Shown: one piece after another, positions 11,387 through 23,166 of the stretch
Layout: every line of letters starts with the position of its first letter
Numbering within the stretch: position 1 is the first letter of the stretch
Assembly: GCF_013410455.1 (NCBI RefSeq)
Contig: NZ_JACCFW010000001.1
Coordinates: forward strand, 1,628,929 to 1,692,928
DNA from: Allobranchiibius huperziae
GTDB taxonomy: Bacteria > Actinomycetota > Actinomycetes > Actinomycetales > Dermatophilaceae
DNA: 64,000 nucleotides
Direction: 5' to 3'
The notes under the pieces: generated by a model
Told to the model about the DNA's origin: nothing
The model's input: the letters and a program-made list of their open reading frames with translations, nothing else
The model's database searches: none
Program-made: the position numbers and the translations under genes

Positions 11387-11773
11387 ATGTCCCAGCTGGA
11401 GTACCCCGCCGACCTGCGCTACACCGAGGATCACGAGTGGGTGCGAGAGCAGGACGACGTGGTGCGGATCGGCATCACGGCCTTCGCGCAGGACGCGCTC
11501 GGCGATGTGGTGTACGTCAGCCTCCCGGCGGTCGGCGACCAGCTCACCTCCGGTGATTCGTGCGGCGAGGTCGAGTCGACCAAGTCCGTCAGCGACCTCT
11601 ACGCCCCGCTGGACGGCGAAGTCACCGCGGTCAACGAAAGCCTCGACAGCACACCGGAGTTGATCAACTCCGACCCGTACGGCGAGGGTTGGATGTTCGA
11701 GTTGCGCGTCGCCGACGCATCGGCGGTCGCCGCCCTGAAGGACGCCGACGCGTACACCGCGTCGCTGGGCTGA
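11387..11773 (+). CDS. gcvH: glycine cleavage system H protein
   Basis: A 128-residue lipoyl carrier protein. It shuttles the aminomethyl group between the P, T and L proteins of the glycine cleavage system. The lipoylated lysine is Lys66 in VESTKSVSDLYAPLDG. The N-terminus LRYTEDHEWV is the family signature, as is LINSDPYGEGWM. Length matches the family (125-130). AGGAG lies four nt before the ATG. gcvP is 2.8 kb downstream in the same direction, while no gcvT or lpd occurs in the window, so the full complex depends on genes elsewhere. Confidence 0.97.
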   Translation: MSQLEYPADLRYTEDHEWVREQDDVVRIGITAFAQDALGDVVYVSLPAVGDQLTSGDSCGEVESTKSVSDLYAPLDGEVTAVNESLDSTPELINSDPYGEGWMFELRVADASAVAALKDADAYTASLG

Positions 11774-11839
11774 ACCGAGCACTTCCACCGGGCCTGCTTC
11801 GGCACGGCCCGCCTCACCGACCCCGTTACAACGATCACA

Positions 11840-11845
11840 TAGGGT
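11840..11845 (+). promoter_or_regulatory. -10 element (TAGGGT) of the FHA gene
   Basis: TAGGGT ends 6 nt before the ATG at 11852, implying a leaderless transcript for the FHA protein separate from gcvH read-through. Confidence 0.5.
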
Positions 11846-11851
11846 GACGCA

Positions 11852-12286
11852 ATGACCGAGCAGCCGGCGTCCGGTGACACCACCGCACGCATCCCCGCAG
11901 CAGGAGTCCAGCCGGCGGACGCCGTACCCCCGAGCGAGGTCGGCCTCTCCAGTGCCGACCAGGCGACCGTCGACGCGCTGCGTCCCGGGACGGCGCTGCT
12001 GATCTCCCAGCGTGGGCCGGGCTCGGGCGCCCGATTCCTGCTCGATGCCGACGAGGTCAGCTCGGGGCGTCACCCCGACAGCGACATCTTCCTGGACGAC
12101 GTCACCGTCTCGCGCCGGCACGCCATCTTCCGGCGCACCGGCCAGGGCTACACCGTGCAGGACGTCGGCTCGCTCAACGGCACCTACGTCAACGGCCAGA
12201 TCACCGACTCGGCACCGCTGAAGACCGGCACCGAGGTCCAGATCGGCAAGTTCCGCCTGGTCTACTACGGTGCCGCCGGCTCCTGA
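11852..12286 (+). CDS. garA: FHA-domain signalling protein (GarA/OdhI-like)
   Basis: A 144-residue protein: a flexible N-terminal tail of about 45 residues, then one forkhead-associated domain with the phosphothreonine-binding motifs SSGRHPDSDIFL, VSRRHAIF and GSLNGTYVNG. Location after gcvH and before a MerR gene matches GarA (Rv1827) and corynebacterial OdhI, which are phosphorylated by PknB/PknG and control 2-oxoglutarate metabolism. The expected ETTS phospho-motif of GarA is not present; the nearest tail sequence is SGDTTARIP (residues 8-16). Whether the kinase switch works the same way here is therefore open. The next gene starts inside its 3' end (17-nt overlap). Confidence 0.85.
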   Translation: MTEQPASGDTTARIPAAGVQPADAVPPSEVGLSSADQATVDALRPGTALLISQRGPGSGARFLLDADEVSSGRHPDSDIFLDDVTVSRRHAIFRRTGQGYTVQDVGSLNGTYVNGQITDSAPLKTGTEVQIGKFRLVYYGAAGS

Positions 12287-12971
12287 GGGCGGCAGCCACA
12301 CGGTCGGTGCGGTCCTCGCGCTGCTGCGCGAGGACTTCCCCGACCTGACGATCTCCAAGGTCCGCTTCCTGGATGCTGAAGGTCTCGTCAGCCCGGGCCG
12401 TTCACCGTCGGGCTACCGTCGGTACAGCAACGCCGACCTGGACCGTCTGCGATTCGTCCTCACCGCGCAGCGCGATCGCTTCTGGCCGCTGAAGGTCATC
12501 CGGGAGGCGTTGGACGCCTACGACCGCGGCCTGCAGCCACCGCAGGACCTGGACGCGCGGCCCGTCCCGCCGCCACCGGCCGGCGACCCCGCGCTCAGCC
12601 CGCCGCCGTCACCGCCGGAGGAGGAGCGCGCCGAGCCGCCGTTGCGACTGACCCTCGCGGAGGTGGCGCGCGGATCGGGGTTGAACGAGGCGCAGGTGCG
12701 CGACCTGGCGGGCTTCGGTCTGATCACCCCGGACGCCGGATACTTCGACCGGCAGGCCCTGGTCGTCGCCCGCAGCGCCGCCGCACTGATGGCGCGCGGA
12801 CTCGGCGCCCGGCACCTGCGTACCTTCCGGCTGGCCGCGGAACGAGAGGCCGCGATGGTCGCGCAACTGCGCGGCCGCGGCGGTCGGGGCACCGAGAGCG
12901 AGCAGGTCGTGGGCGAGTGCCTGGCACTGCATCTCGCGTTGCTGCGCGCGCAGGTAGCGTTGCACCCATGA
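12270..12971 (+). CDS. ftsR: MerR-family regulator, FtsR-like
   Basis: A 233-residue MerR-type regulator. The N-terminal winged helix reads TVGAVLALLREDFPDLTISKVRFLDAEGLV in two adjoining parts, followed by PGRSPSGYRRYSNADLDRL. A proline-rich linker (about residues 90-115) joins a second conserved domain (LTLAEVARGSGLNEAQVRDL). This architecture and place (after the FHA gene, before DUF151) match Rv1828 and C. glutamicum FtsR, which activates ftsZ. The GTG at 12270 overlaps the FHA gene by 17 nt; no better start lies downstream before the DNA-binding helix. The stop overlaps the DUF151 start (ATGA). Confidence 0.87.
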   Translation: MPPAPEGGSHTVGAVLALLREDFPDLTISKVRFLDAEGLVSPGRSPSGYRRYSNADLDRLRFVLTAQRDRFWPLKVIREALDAYDRGLQPPQDLDARPVPPPPAGDPALSPPPSPPEEERAEPPLRLTLAEVARGSGLNEAQVRDLAGFGLITPDAGYFDRQALVVARSAAALMARGLGARHLRTFRLAAEREAAMVAQLRGRGGRGTESEQVVGECLALHLALLRAQVALHP

Positions 12972-13498
12972 GACGGGTCGATGTCATGGGTGTGCGAGTC
13001 GAGATGCCGACCAACAAGCCGATCGTCCTGTTGCGCGAGAGGGACGGCGAGCTCTATGTGCCGATCTGGATCGGCGCGCCAGAGGCGACCGCGATCGCGT
13101 ACGCACAGCAAGGGGTGGCGCCGCCGCGTCCGTTGACGCACGATCTGCTGGTCAACGTCCTATCCGACCTCGGTCACACCCTGGAGCACGTCGTGGTGAC
13201 CCGGATGGAGGACAGCATCTTCTACGCCGAGCTGGTCGTCGACGGTGACACCACCATCAGCGCCCGCTCCTCCGACGCGATCGCCATCGCCTTGCGTGCC
13301 GGGGTGTCGATCTACGTCGCGGACGAGATCTTCGACGAGGTCGGCGTGTCCGTGCCGGTCGAAGAGGACGACGAGGTCGAGAAATTCCGCGAGTTCCTCG
13401 ACAACGTGTCGGCCGAGGATTTCGAGACGTCCGAGGGCGAAGGACCCGGTGAAGCCCCGGAAGACGGGCCCGAGGACAGACCCTCATCCTCGACTTGA
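12968..13498 (+). CDS. bifunctional nuclease domain protein (DUF151)
   Basis: A 176-residue protein with the DUF151 core: VDVMGVRVEMPTNKPIVLL, LYVPIWIGAPEATAIAYA, ARSSDAIAIALRAGVSIYVAD. It matches Rv1829. Some plant and bacterial members have reported RNase/DNase activity, but the actinobacterial role is not established. The C-terminal 40 residues are strongly acidic (EVEKFREFLDNVSAEDFE, then an E/P/G-rich tail). It is co-translated with the FtsR-like gene (4-nt overlap). 210 nt follow before the second MerR gene, holding a promoter. Confidence 0.9.
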   Translation: MRRVDVMGVRVEMPTNKPIVLLRERDGELYVPIWIGAPEATAIAYAQQGVAPPRPLTHDLLVNVLSDLGHTLEHVVVTRMEDSIFYAELVVDGDTTISARSSDAIAIALRAGVSIYVADEIFDEVGVSVPVEEDDEVEKFREFLDNVSAEDFETSEGEGPGEAPEDGPEDRPSSST

Positions 13499-13552
13499 GG
13501 GTTACTGTTGCGCGAAGTGCCGCGACACGCCGAAATTAGACCCCGCCGGTCG

Positions 13553-13581
13553 TTGACCCTGCCCGCAGCGCGCCTTACGTT
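13553..13581 (+). promoter_or_regulatory. promoter upstream of the second MerR gene
   Basis: TTGACC (13553-13558) and TACGTT (13576-13581) are 17 nt apart, a sigma-A type pair, about 130 nt before the MerR start. The long leader leaves room for regulation. No clear MerR palindrome is centred in the spacer. Confidence 0.45.
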
Positions 13582-13708
13582 GCGAGCACGGTTGCAGTGG
13601 TTCGCGGGCCCTCCGCAACGCCTCTCCGGCCGTAGAATGCAGGAACAGCGGCTCGTTCGACGGGTTGCTCACGCGGGTCGGTAGGACCCCGGAAACTGGA
13701 GGTCGACC

Positions 13709-14314
13709 GTGGCTGCGACAGGCACGACAGGCGATGCTGCGTCGGTACTGCAGGACGGGACCCGCGCCGCTCAGCCGCTGCAGGGCGCGCTGTTCGCGCA
13801 CCCGGGTGACGCGTCCGACACCGAGACGGTCGGTTACCGCGGTCCGGCGGCATGCAACGCGGCCGGCGTCACCTACCGGCAGTTGGACTACTGGGCGCGC
13901 ACGGGGCTGCTCGAGCCGTCGGTGCGCAATCCCTCGGGTTCGGGCCACCAGCGGCTCTACAGCTTCCGCGACATCCTCGTGCTCAAGGTCGTCAAGCGAC
14001 TCCTGGACACCGGTGTCTCCCTGCAGCAGATCCGGATCGCGGTCAGCACTCTTCGGGCCCGGGGCGTGTCCGACCTCGCCGGGATCACCTTGATGTCCGA
14101 TGGCGCGAGCGTCTACGAATGCACCTCCGATGAAGAGGTCATCGACCTGATGCGCGGCGGGCAGGGCGTGTTCGGTATCGCGCTCGGCTCGGTGTGGCGC
14201 GAGGTCGAGGGCACGCTCAGCGAGCTGCCGAGCGAGCGACCGGAGGAGCCGGAGCCCGCCGTACACCCCGGCGACGAGTTGCGTCAGCGTCGCCAGGCCC
14301 GCCACGCCGGTTGA
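13709..14314 (+). CDS. MerR-family regulator (Rv1830-like)
   Basis: A 201-residue MerR-type protein. After a non-conserved first 40 residues, the helix-turn-helix reads YRGPAACNAAGVTYRQLDYW, then ARTGLLEPSVRNPSGSGHQR and LYSFRDILVLKVVKRLLDTG. The C-terminal half contains a conserved ITLMSDGASVYECTSDEEV segment seen in the Rv1830 group. It sits between DUF151 and gcvP exactly as in mycobacteria. Targets are unknown here. GTG 13709 is chosen because GGAGG lies 6 nt upstream. The tail is basic (RQRRQARHAG). Confidence 0.9.
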   Translation: MAATGTTGDAASVLQDGTRAAQPLQGALFAHPGDASDTETVGYRGPAACNAAGVTYRQLDYWARTGLLEPSVRNPSGSGHQRLYSFRDILVLKVVKRLLDTGVSLQQIRIAVSTLRARGVSDLAGITLMSDGASVYECTSDEEVIDLMRGGQGVFGIALGSVWREVEGTLSELPSERPEEPEPAVHPGDELRQRRQARHAG

Positions 14315-14371
14315 TCCGGCCGCGGTAGGAGTCCACCCGCCCGCGTAGTAATCTTGAGCACGCTCGCGACG

Positions 14372-14531
14372 CCGGCGGGAGAGAACTCGCACGATCCTGT
14401 GCGAGGACGCCGAAGGGGCAATTCTCCCCAGAACCTCTCAGGCTCCCGGACCGCCCGGTCGAGGCATCTCTGAAGGCATGTCCCCGCACGGTCGAAGTCC
14501 GGCCGGGACCAGCTGACAGAAGGGGAGGCGA
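14372..14531 (+). promoter_or_regulatory. glycine riboswitch (gcvT-type) upstream of gcvP
   Basis: Conserved glycine-aptamer elements appear in order: GGGAGAGAAC, GCCGAAGGGGCAA, AACCTCTCAGG and a trailing GACAGAAGGGGAGG. Glycine binding to this class usually turns on glycine cleavage genes. A TAGTAA hexamer at 14346-14351 could be the -10. The 3' part (about 14470-14530) may be a second, shortened aptamer; one versus two glycine sites cannot be decided by eye. The adjoining element at 14522-14548 may be the switch. Confidence 0.88.
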
Positions 14532-14548
14532 CCGACCGCCGCCTGCCC
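14522..14548 (+). promoter_or_regulatory. possible riboswitch expression platform
   Basis: GGGGAGGCG (14522-14530) can pair with CGCCTGCCC (14540-14548) with one mismatch. The left arm is also the end of the aptamer, so the two structures would compete. It lies just before the GAGGAA ribosome site of gcvP and has no U tract, which hints at translational control. Confidence 0.35.
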
Positions 14549-14563
14549 TCTGCGAGGAACGCC

Positions 14564-17458
<2,895 letters not shown>

Positions 17459-17465
17459 GCGCGAA

Positions 17466-17507
17466 TGTCAGCGGATTCCTGGCGTATCCGCCAGGAATCC
17501 GCTGACA
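17466..17507. terminator. 19-bp perfect hairpin between gcvP and alaA
   Basis: TGTCAGCGGATTCCTGGCG pairs perfectly with its complement across a TATC loop. The hairpin starts 8 nt after gcvP and ends 22 nt before the stop of the convergent aminotransferase gene. It probably terminates both transcripts. It has no U run, as is common in actinobacteria. Confidence 0.8.
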
Positions 17508-17528
17508 ACCGTGTGCCGGAAGCGCGAG

Positions 17529-18746
17529 TTATACGCGAATCGTGCTGAGGTATCTGCTGATCCGGCCGATCGCCTCGGTGAGCGTGTCGACGTCCGGCAG
17601 CGTGACCAGGCGGAAGTGATCCGGCGCGATCCAGTTGAAGCCCGTCCCATGGGTGACCAGGATCTTCTCGGCTCGTAGCAGGTCGATGACGAACGCCTGG
17701 TCGTCCTGTATCGGGTAGATCTGCGGGTCCAGCCGCGGGAAGCAGTAGAGCGCGCCCTCGGGCTTGACGCAGCTGACGCCCGGGATCTCGTTGAGCAGCC
17801 GCCACGCGAGCATCGACTGCTCGTAGAACCGCCCGCCGGGCACGATGAGCTCGTCGATGGACTGGTATCCGCCGAGGGCGGTCTGAATGGCGTGCTGGGC
17901 AGGCACGTTGGCGCACATCCGCATGTTGGCCAGCAGCGTGAGGCCTTCGAGGAAGTCGGCCGCCAGGTGTCGTGGTCCGGTGATCGCCAGCCACCCGGAT
18001 CGGTAGCCGCACACCCGGTAGGCCTTCGAGAGCCCGCTGAAGGTCAGGCAGAGCACGTCGTCGCCGGCGAACGTCGCGGCGTGGTGGTGGACCGCGCCGT
18101 CGAAGAGGATCTTTTCGTAGATCTCGTCGCACATCAGGACCAGTTCGTGGCGCCGGGCGATGTCCACGAACCCTCGGACGATCTCCTCGCTGTAGACCGC
18201 ACCGGTGGGGTTGTTGGGGTTGATGAGCACGAGGGCGTGCGTGTTCGGGGTGATCCGCGACTCGATGTCGTCCAGGTCGGGATTCCAGCCGTTGGCCTCG
18301 TCGCAGCGATAGTGCACCGGGGTGCCCCCCGCCAGCGTGACCGCCCCGGTCCACAGGGGATAGTCCGGCGCCGGGATGAGGATCTCGTTGCCGTCGTCGA
18401 CGAACGCTTGAAGCACCAGGGAGATCAGCTCACTGACGCCGTTTCCGATGAAGACGTCGTCGACCTCGACACCCGTCAGGCCCTTGCCCTGGTAGTAGTT
18501 CGCCACCGCCGTACGCGCGGAGAAGATGCCTCGGGAGTCGCTGTAGCCCTGGCTCTTGTGCAGGTGGTGCACGACGTCCCGCTGGATCGCGTCGGGCGCC
18601 TCGAAGCCGAACGGGGCGGGGTTGCCGATGTTCAGCTTGAGGATCGAGTGCCCCTCGGCCTCGAGGCGTTCGGCCTCGACGAGGATCGGTCCGCGCACGT
18701 CGTACCGGACATGTTGGAGCTTCGCCGACTGCTTGATCTCACGCAC
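17529..18746 (-). CDS. alaA: alanine aminotransferase AlaA/AlaT type
   Basis: A 405-residue PLP enzyme (fold type I), the same length as E. coli AlaA, which makes alanine from pyruvate and glutamate. It has the Ala-transaminase opening IKQSAKLQHVRYDVRGPI, the substrate loop INPNNPTGAVYS, CDEIYEKILFDG, and the PLP lysine Lys241 in SGLSKAYRVCGYRSGW. GTG 18746 is the start: a GAGGCT hexamer ends 7 nt upstream and homologues begin at the same place. It is convergent with gcvP and shares the intervening hairpin terminator. Other donors or acceptors are possible, but the family is well defined. Confidence 0.92.
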   Translation of the reverse strand: MREIKQSAKLQHVRYDVRGPILVEAERLEAEGHSILKLNIGNPAPFGFEAPDAIQRDVVHHLHKSQGYSDSRGIFSARTAVANYYQGKGLTGVEVDDVFIGNGVSELISLVLQAFVDDGNEILIPAPDYPLWTGAVTLAGGTPVHYRCDEANGWNPDLDDIESRITPNTHALVLINPNNPTGAVYSEEIVRGFVDIARRHELVLMCDEIYEKILFDGAVHHHAATFAGDDVLCLTFSGLSKAYRVCGYRSGWLAITGPRHLAADFLEGLTLLANMRMCANVPAQHAIQTALGGYQSIDELIVPGGRFYEQSMLAWRLLNEIPGVSCVKPEGALYCFPRLDPQIYPIQDDQAFVIDLLRAEKILVTHGTGFNWIAPDHFRLVTLPDVDTLTEAIGRISRYLSTIRV

Positions 18747-18810
18747 GGCGGACAGCCTCGCACAGCGTGAACGCCCGGCAGGGGCACCGCCGCGCGTGGC
18801 GCGTGTGTCG

Positions 18811-21800
18811 TTACGCGACCGCGTCCTGCGCGGCGGGGATGACCTCGATGTGGGACCCGCTCTCGGTCTTGCGGACCTGTACGCGGCTGTGGATCCTCGC
18901 TCGCAGCTCGCCGACGTGACTGACGATGCCGACACTGCGTCCGCCGGCGCGCAGCCCGTCGAGCACTTCCATGACCTGGTCGAGGGTCTCCTCGTCGAGG
19001 GATCCGAAGCCCTCGTCGACGAACAGCGTGCCGAGCGGGCGGCCGCCGGAGTCGTGGAGCACGGCGTCGCCGAGCCCGAGGGCCAGGGCGAGGGAAGCGG
19101 TGAACGCCTCACCGCCGGACAGGCTCGCGGTGTCGCGGGCGCGACCGGTCCAGGCGTCGAGCACCCGCAGGCCGAGGCCGCTGCGGGCACCGCCTCGCGC
19201 CAGCTCGTCGCTGTGTTCCAGGGTGAAGCGGCCGTCGGACATCACCTTCAGGTGATCGTTGGCGAGGGCTGTCACCAGCTCCAGGCGGGCGGCCAGCACG
19301 TAGGACGTCAGGCGCATCCGCAGCAGGTTGTCGCCGTGGCCGGCGGCCGTGTCGGCCAACGGGCCGAGGACCGCGAGCTCCTCGAGCGCGGGCCGGGATC
19401 GTTGCGCCAGCTCGCGGACCGCCGCCACGATGCTGTCCAGGTCGCGCACGGCACGGTCGGCGGTGGACACGGCCTGCGCGGTCGTCGTACGCCGATGCTC
19501 GGCCGACTGTGCCGCATCCTCCAGGGCGGGCAGATCCGGAGCGGGCGCCGTCTCGGCGTCGGCGACGTTCGGCTGGTCCAGCACCCCGACCGCCCGGTCG
19601 TAGGCCGCGCGCTCCGTCGCCACCGTCTGCTCGAGGTGCTCCATCCGATCGGCGGTCAGGAGCGCATCCACGGCGTGCGGCAGATCGGGGAAGTCCTGCG
19701 CCGTGAGGATCTCGGACAGGTCACCGGCCGCCTTGCGGTCGTCGTCCTGCGCGACTCGCCAGGTCTGGTCGGCGGCCTGCAACGTCTCGCCCGCCCGCTC
19801 CAGCCCCTGATGGCGCTCCAGCGGGTCGCCCTGGTCGACGAGGTCGCACCAGCACTCCTGCGCATGCCGGCCGCGGCGGTCGGCCATGCGCCGCTCGATG
19901 TCGGAGAGTCGCTCGCGGGTCTCGGCCAGGCGCGACACCGCTGCCGCGTGACCGGCCTGTGCCCGGGCGTGTGCCTCCTGCGCCTCGGACGTCGCGGCGG
20001 CGGACTCCGCGAGCAGCTTCGTGAGCGTCTGCCGGTGATCCCGTGCCGAGATCGCAGCGGCGACCGCGCGCCGGGCGACGGACAGGAGCTCACGGAGGGC
20101 GTCGGCGTCGGGGGCCGCCTCCTCTGCAGCCCGCCCGGGGATGGCCGCCAGGGCGAGGCGGTGGGCCGTGACGCAGTCCTCGTGGCGGCCCTGGGCGATG
20201 GCCAGCGCGGTCTGTGCGTCCGCGTAGATCGTCCGTGCTGCTTCGGCGTCAGCCTCCGCGCGCTCGACGTCGGCTGCGGTCACCGCGTCGTCGACGGGCA
20301 TCGCCGGTGCCGGGTGCTGCTCGGATCCACAGACAGGACAGGGGCATCCGGGTCGCAGCTCGCCGCCGATCTCGCCGACCATGCCCGCCAGCCGTCGGCG
20401 TCGCAGCTCGAGCACCTGCTCCTCCGCGGCGACATAGACCGGCGTGACCTTCGCGGTGTGCTCGCGGGCCGCCCCGACGACATGGAGTGAACGCTCCAAG
20501 GACTCGTGGGCGGACTGCGCCGTCCTGATCGATTCGACGACCCGCTCGGCGGCGCTGACGGCGTCCGGACCTGGATCCGCGGCGCCGGCCAGTTCGGCCT
20601 CGATCCGCTCGACCCGATCACGCAACTGATCGAGGTGGGCCACCACCGCCGCCAACTGCTCGGCGGTCGCGGACGCCTCATCGCCCTGACGACCCACGCT
20701 CTTCGCCTCGGCGGCCGCTCGAGACTCCAGATCGCGTAGACCCGTGAGTGCTCGACCGCCGTCGGCGATCGCACAGGCCAGCGCGGACCGGTCCCGCGCC
20801 GAGTCGAGCGAGTGAGCGGGGCCCACGAGCGCACGCGCCTGCGCGACGGAGGCTTCGAGGCGCGATGACGCCGCATCGAGGGTCGCGGCTGCTTCCCGGC
20901 GCCGCGCGGCGACCGGCCGGACGACAGATGCGCGGCGGGACGCCCGCACCGCCTCCCGCTGTGCGCAGCGCTCGTCCTCCCGCGCGGCGTACGCCTGCAA
21001 CACCGCGCGGGCCGCGCGGGCCTGCTGCTGCAGTCCCACGAGCCGACCGGCCTGCTGCAGTGCATCTCGGGCGATGTCGCGCTGCCGGTCCGCGTCGTCG
21101 GCGTCGACGAGGGCGCGGGTCGCGTGGTCGGCGGCCAGCCGGCGGCAGTCCACGACCGTTGCGAGGAGTGCGGTGACATCGGGCGCATCAGCGGTCTGCG
21201 GCGGGTCCTGCGGTGCCGGCAGGTCCAGCTCCGCGAGCAGGTCGACGAGTCGGTCGGCCTGATGGGCGATGGCCGTGCTGGTCTCGCGGACCTGCGTGCT
21301 CAGCTCCCGCCGGCGCTCGGCGAGCCAGTCCTGCGCCGCGGTGAAGCGCTCGATGTCGAAGAGCCGGCCGAGCAGCGCCGCACGGTCCTCGGGCTTCGCG
21401 CGCAGGAAGGTCGCGAACTCGCCTTGGGGGAGCAGCACCACCTGGGCGAACTGCTCCAGCCCCAGGCCGAGGTGGTCGGTGACGATCTCGGCCGCCTCGT
21501 CCATCCGGGTGCTCTGCGCGACCCACTCACTGCCGTGCAGCACTTCGAGCAGGACGGTGGCGGGGCGTTTGGTGGTGCCGGTGCCGCGCTTCTTGGGAGC
21601 GTCCCATTCCGGACTGCGTCGGATCCTCAGTCGCTCACCGGCGGCGGTGAATTCGATCCGTACGTGCGACGGGACGCTCGGGTCGGCGTGGTCGCTGCGG
21701 ATGGTCTCGCGATGACCGGTGCGGCTGCCGGGAAGGGCGCCGTAGACGGCGTAGCAGACCGCGTCGAGGATCGAGGTCTTGCCGGCTCCGGTGGCGCCGT

Positions 21801-21900
21801 GGATGAGGTAGAGCCCTGCCGCGTCCAGCGCGTCGAAGTCGACCCGCTCGAGGCCGGCGAAGGGTCCGAACGCCTGCAGCTCCAACAGGTGAAGCCTCAC
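18811..21900 (-). CDS. sbcC: exonuclease subunit SbcC
   Basis: A 1029-residue SMC-like ATPase, partner of SbcD in the nuclease that opens DNA hairpins and trims double-strand ends. N-terminal Walker A GATGAGKTS lies in LIHGATGAGKTSILDAVCYA. Long coiled-coil arms flank a zinc hook CPCPVCGSEQH (CPVC cysteines 521 and 524). The C-terminal ABC signature is LSGGEAFTASLALALGLGD, and Walker B is LGTLFVDEGFGSLDEETLD. All key elements are present. The GTG start at 21900 overlaps the sbcD stop by 4 nt (GTGA), so the subunits are made together. Confidence 0.96.
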   Translation of the reverse strand: MRLHLLELQAFGPFAGLERVDFDALDAAGLYLIHGATGAGKTSILDAVCYAVYGALPGSRTGHRETIRSDHADPSVPSHVRIEFTAAGERLRIRRSPEWDAPKKRGTGTTKRPATVLLEVLHGSEWVAQSTRMDEAAEIVTDHLGLGLEQFAQVVLLPQGEFATFLRAKPEDRAALLGRLFDIERFTAAQDWLAERRRELSTQVRETSTAIAHQADRLVDLLAELDLPAPQDPPQTADAPDVTALLATVVDCRRLAADHATRALVDADDADRQRDIARDALQQAGRLVGLQQQARAARAVLQAYAAREDERCAQREAVRASRRASVVRPVAARRREAAATLDAASSRLEASVAQARALVGPAHSLDSARDRSALACAIADGGRALTGLRDLESRAAAEAKSVGRQGDEASATAEQLAAVVAHLDQLRDRVERIEAELAGAADPGPDAVSAAERVVESIRTAQSAHESLERSLHVVGAAREHTAKVTPVYVAAEEQVLELRRRRLAGMVGEIGGELRPGCPCPVCGSEQHPAPAMPVDDAVTAADVERAEADAEAARTIYADAQTALAIAQGRHEDCVTAHRLALAAIPGRAAEEAAPDADALRELLSVARRAVAAAISARDHRQTLTKLLAESAAATSEAQEAHARAQAGHAAAVSRLAETRERLSDIERRMADRRGRHAQECWCDLVDQGDPLERHQGLERAGETLQAADQTWRVAQDDDRKAAGDLSEILTAQDFPDLPHAVDALLTADRMEHLEQTVATERAAYDRAVGVLDQPNVADAETAPAPDLPALEDAAQSAEHRRTTTAQAVSTADRAVRDLDSIVAAVRELAQRSRPALEELAVLGPLADTAAGHGDNLLRMRLTSYVLAARLELVTALANDHLKVMSDGRFTLEHSDELARGGARSGLGLRVLDAWTGRARDTASLSGGEAFTASLALALGLGDAVLHDSGGRPLGTLFVDEGFGSLDEETLDQVMEVLDGLRAGGRSVGIVSHVGELRARIHSRVQVRKTESGSHIEVIPAAQDAVA

Positions 21901-23072
21901 GCGACGCCCCGGTCGCCCGAGGTGGCCCGGGCAGCGCCCTCGTCGGCCCCGGCGTCGCGGGCGGTGCGGCCGCGCTCGAACGCCGCGGCCCAGACGGCGC
22001 GCTCGGCGTCGGTGGCGGCTACCCCGCCGCGTACGTGCTCGGTGAAGTCGCAGCAGAGGTCCAGGTCGTCGCGGCCGTCGACCCGCTCCGCGTAGCTGCG
22101 GCGGTCGATGGGGGTCGCGGCCTGGGCGAACCCGAGCGTGAGGGTGTGCGGGAACCGGCGGCGTACCTGCTCCATCGCCGCGGGCGGTCGCGTCGGGTCC
22201 GTGAGGATGACCTCGCACCAGGCGTCTTCGTGCTGGGTGAGGGCCGGGTCGGCGAGCAGATCGGCCAGCACGCCGCGCAACCGGGCGATCGGTCGGTGTA
22301 CCGGAGCCTCGATCAGCTCGGTGCGCACCTGCCCGTCCTGCAGGTCGAGCAGCACCGAGGACTTCACCTGACCCGCCTCGGAGAAGGACATCGCCACCGG
22401 CGACCCGCTGTAACGCACGCCGTCGGCCAGCTCCATCGGCCGGTGGATGTGGCCCAGCGCGGCATACGTCATGCCCGCGAAGACAGCGCGCGGCACCGCG
22501 GCGACCCCGCCGACGGCGATGTCGCGCTCGGAGTCACTGGTGGTGGCTCCGGTGACGAAGGCGTGCGCCATGACGATCGTCGGGGTCGGTCGGCTTGCCG
22601 CGTCCGCGCGCACTCGGGCCATCGCGGCGCGCAGCACGTCGGCGTGCGTGGGCGCGGCGTCCAACGCGGGTGCCACCACGGACGGCTCCAGGTAGGGGAG
22701 CGGGTAGACCGCCGCGCCGCCGAAGTCGACCGGCCTGCCGATCCCGTCCAGGGAGGTGCGGATGTGCAGGCCCGCGCGCTCCAGCACCCGCGACCCGAAA
22801 CCGAGTCGCGTCGCGGAGTCGTGGTTTCCGCTGGAGAGCACGACCTGCGCACCGGCGTCGAGCAGCCGCACCACGGCCTCGTCCAGCGCGGCCACGGTCG
22901 CTGGGGCGGGCAGGGCGCGGTCGTAGATGTCACCGGACACCAGCACCGCGCCGACCTTCTCCTGGCGCACCACGTCGACCAGGTGGTCGAGGTAGGCCAC
23001 CTGCGCGTCGAGCAGCCCGGCACCGTGGAAGGAGCGGCCCAGGTGCCAGTCGGAGGTGTGGATGATGCGCAC
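21897..23072 (-). CDS. sbcD: exonuclease subunit SbcD
   Basis: A 391-residue calcineurin-like phosphoesterase, the Mn-dependent nuclease subunit paired with SbcC. Metal-binding motifs are in order: TSDWHLGR (residues 7-14), VSGDIYDRA, SSGNHDSATR, MAHAFVTG and LGHIHRPM. The C-terminal capping region is normal. Start GTG 23072 gives the usual VRIIHTSDWHLG beginning; TAGCCT ends 7 nt upstream, so the transcript is probably leaderless. The HNH nuclease gene diverges from it across about 94 nt. Confidence 0.96.
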   Translation of the reverse strand: MRIIHTSDWHLGRSFHGAGLLDAQVAYLDHLVDVVRQEKVGAVLVSGDIYDRALPAPATVAALDEAVVRLLDAGAQVVLSSGNHDSATRLGFGSRVLERAGLHIRTSLDGIGRPVDFGGAAVYPLPYLEPSVVAPALDAAPTHADVLRAAMARVRADAASRPTPTIVMAHAFVTGATTSDSERDIAVGGVAAVPRAVFAGMTYAALGHIHRPMELADGVRYSGSPVAMSFSEAGQVKSSVLLDLQDGQVRTELIEAPVHRPIARLRGVLADLLADPALTQHEDAWCEVILTDPTRPPAAMEQVRRRFPHTLTLGFAQAATPIDRRSYAERVDGRDDLDLCCDFTEHVRGGVAATDAERAVWAAAFERGRTARDAGADEGAARATSGDRGVA

Positions 23073-23079
23073 GTTCCGA

Positions 23080-23085
23080 AGGCTA
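23080..23085 (-). promoter_or_regulatory. -10 element (TAGCCT) of sbcDC
   Basis: Read on the minus strand, TAGCCT ends 7 nt before the sbcD GTG start, a leaderless arrangement. Confidence 0.5.
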
Positions 23086-23166
23086 GGAGCCACCTCCGAC
23101 AGGCCTGCGCATTTGCCCCGGCGTGTGGCGGCGTTGCCATGGGCGACGGTCTGCCAGGGTGAGTCC

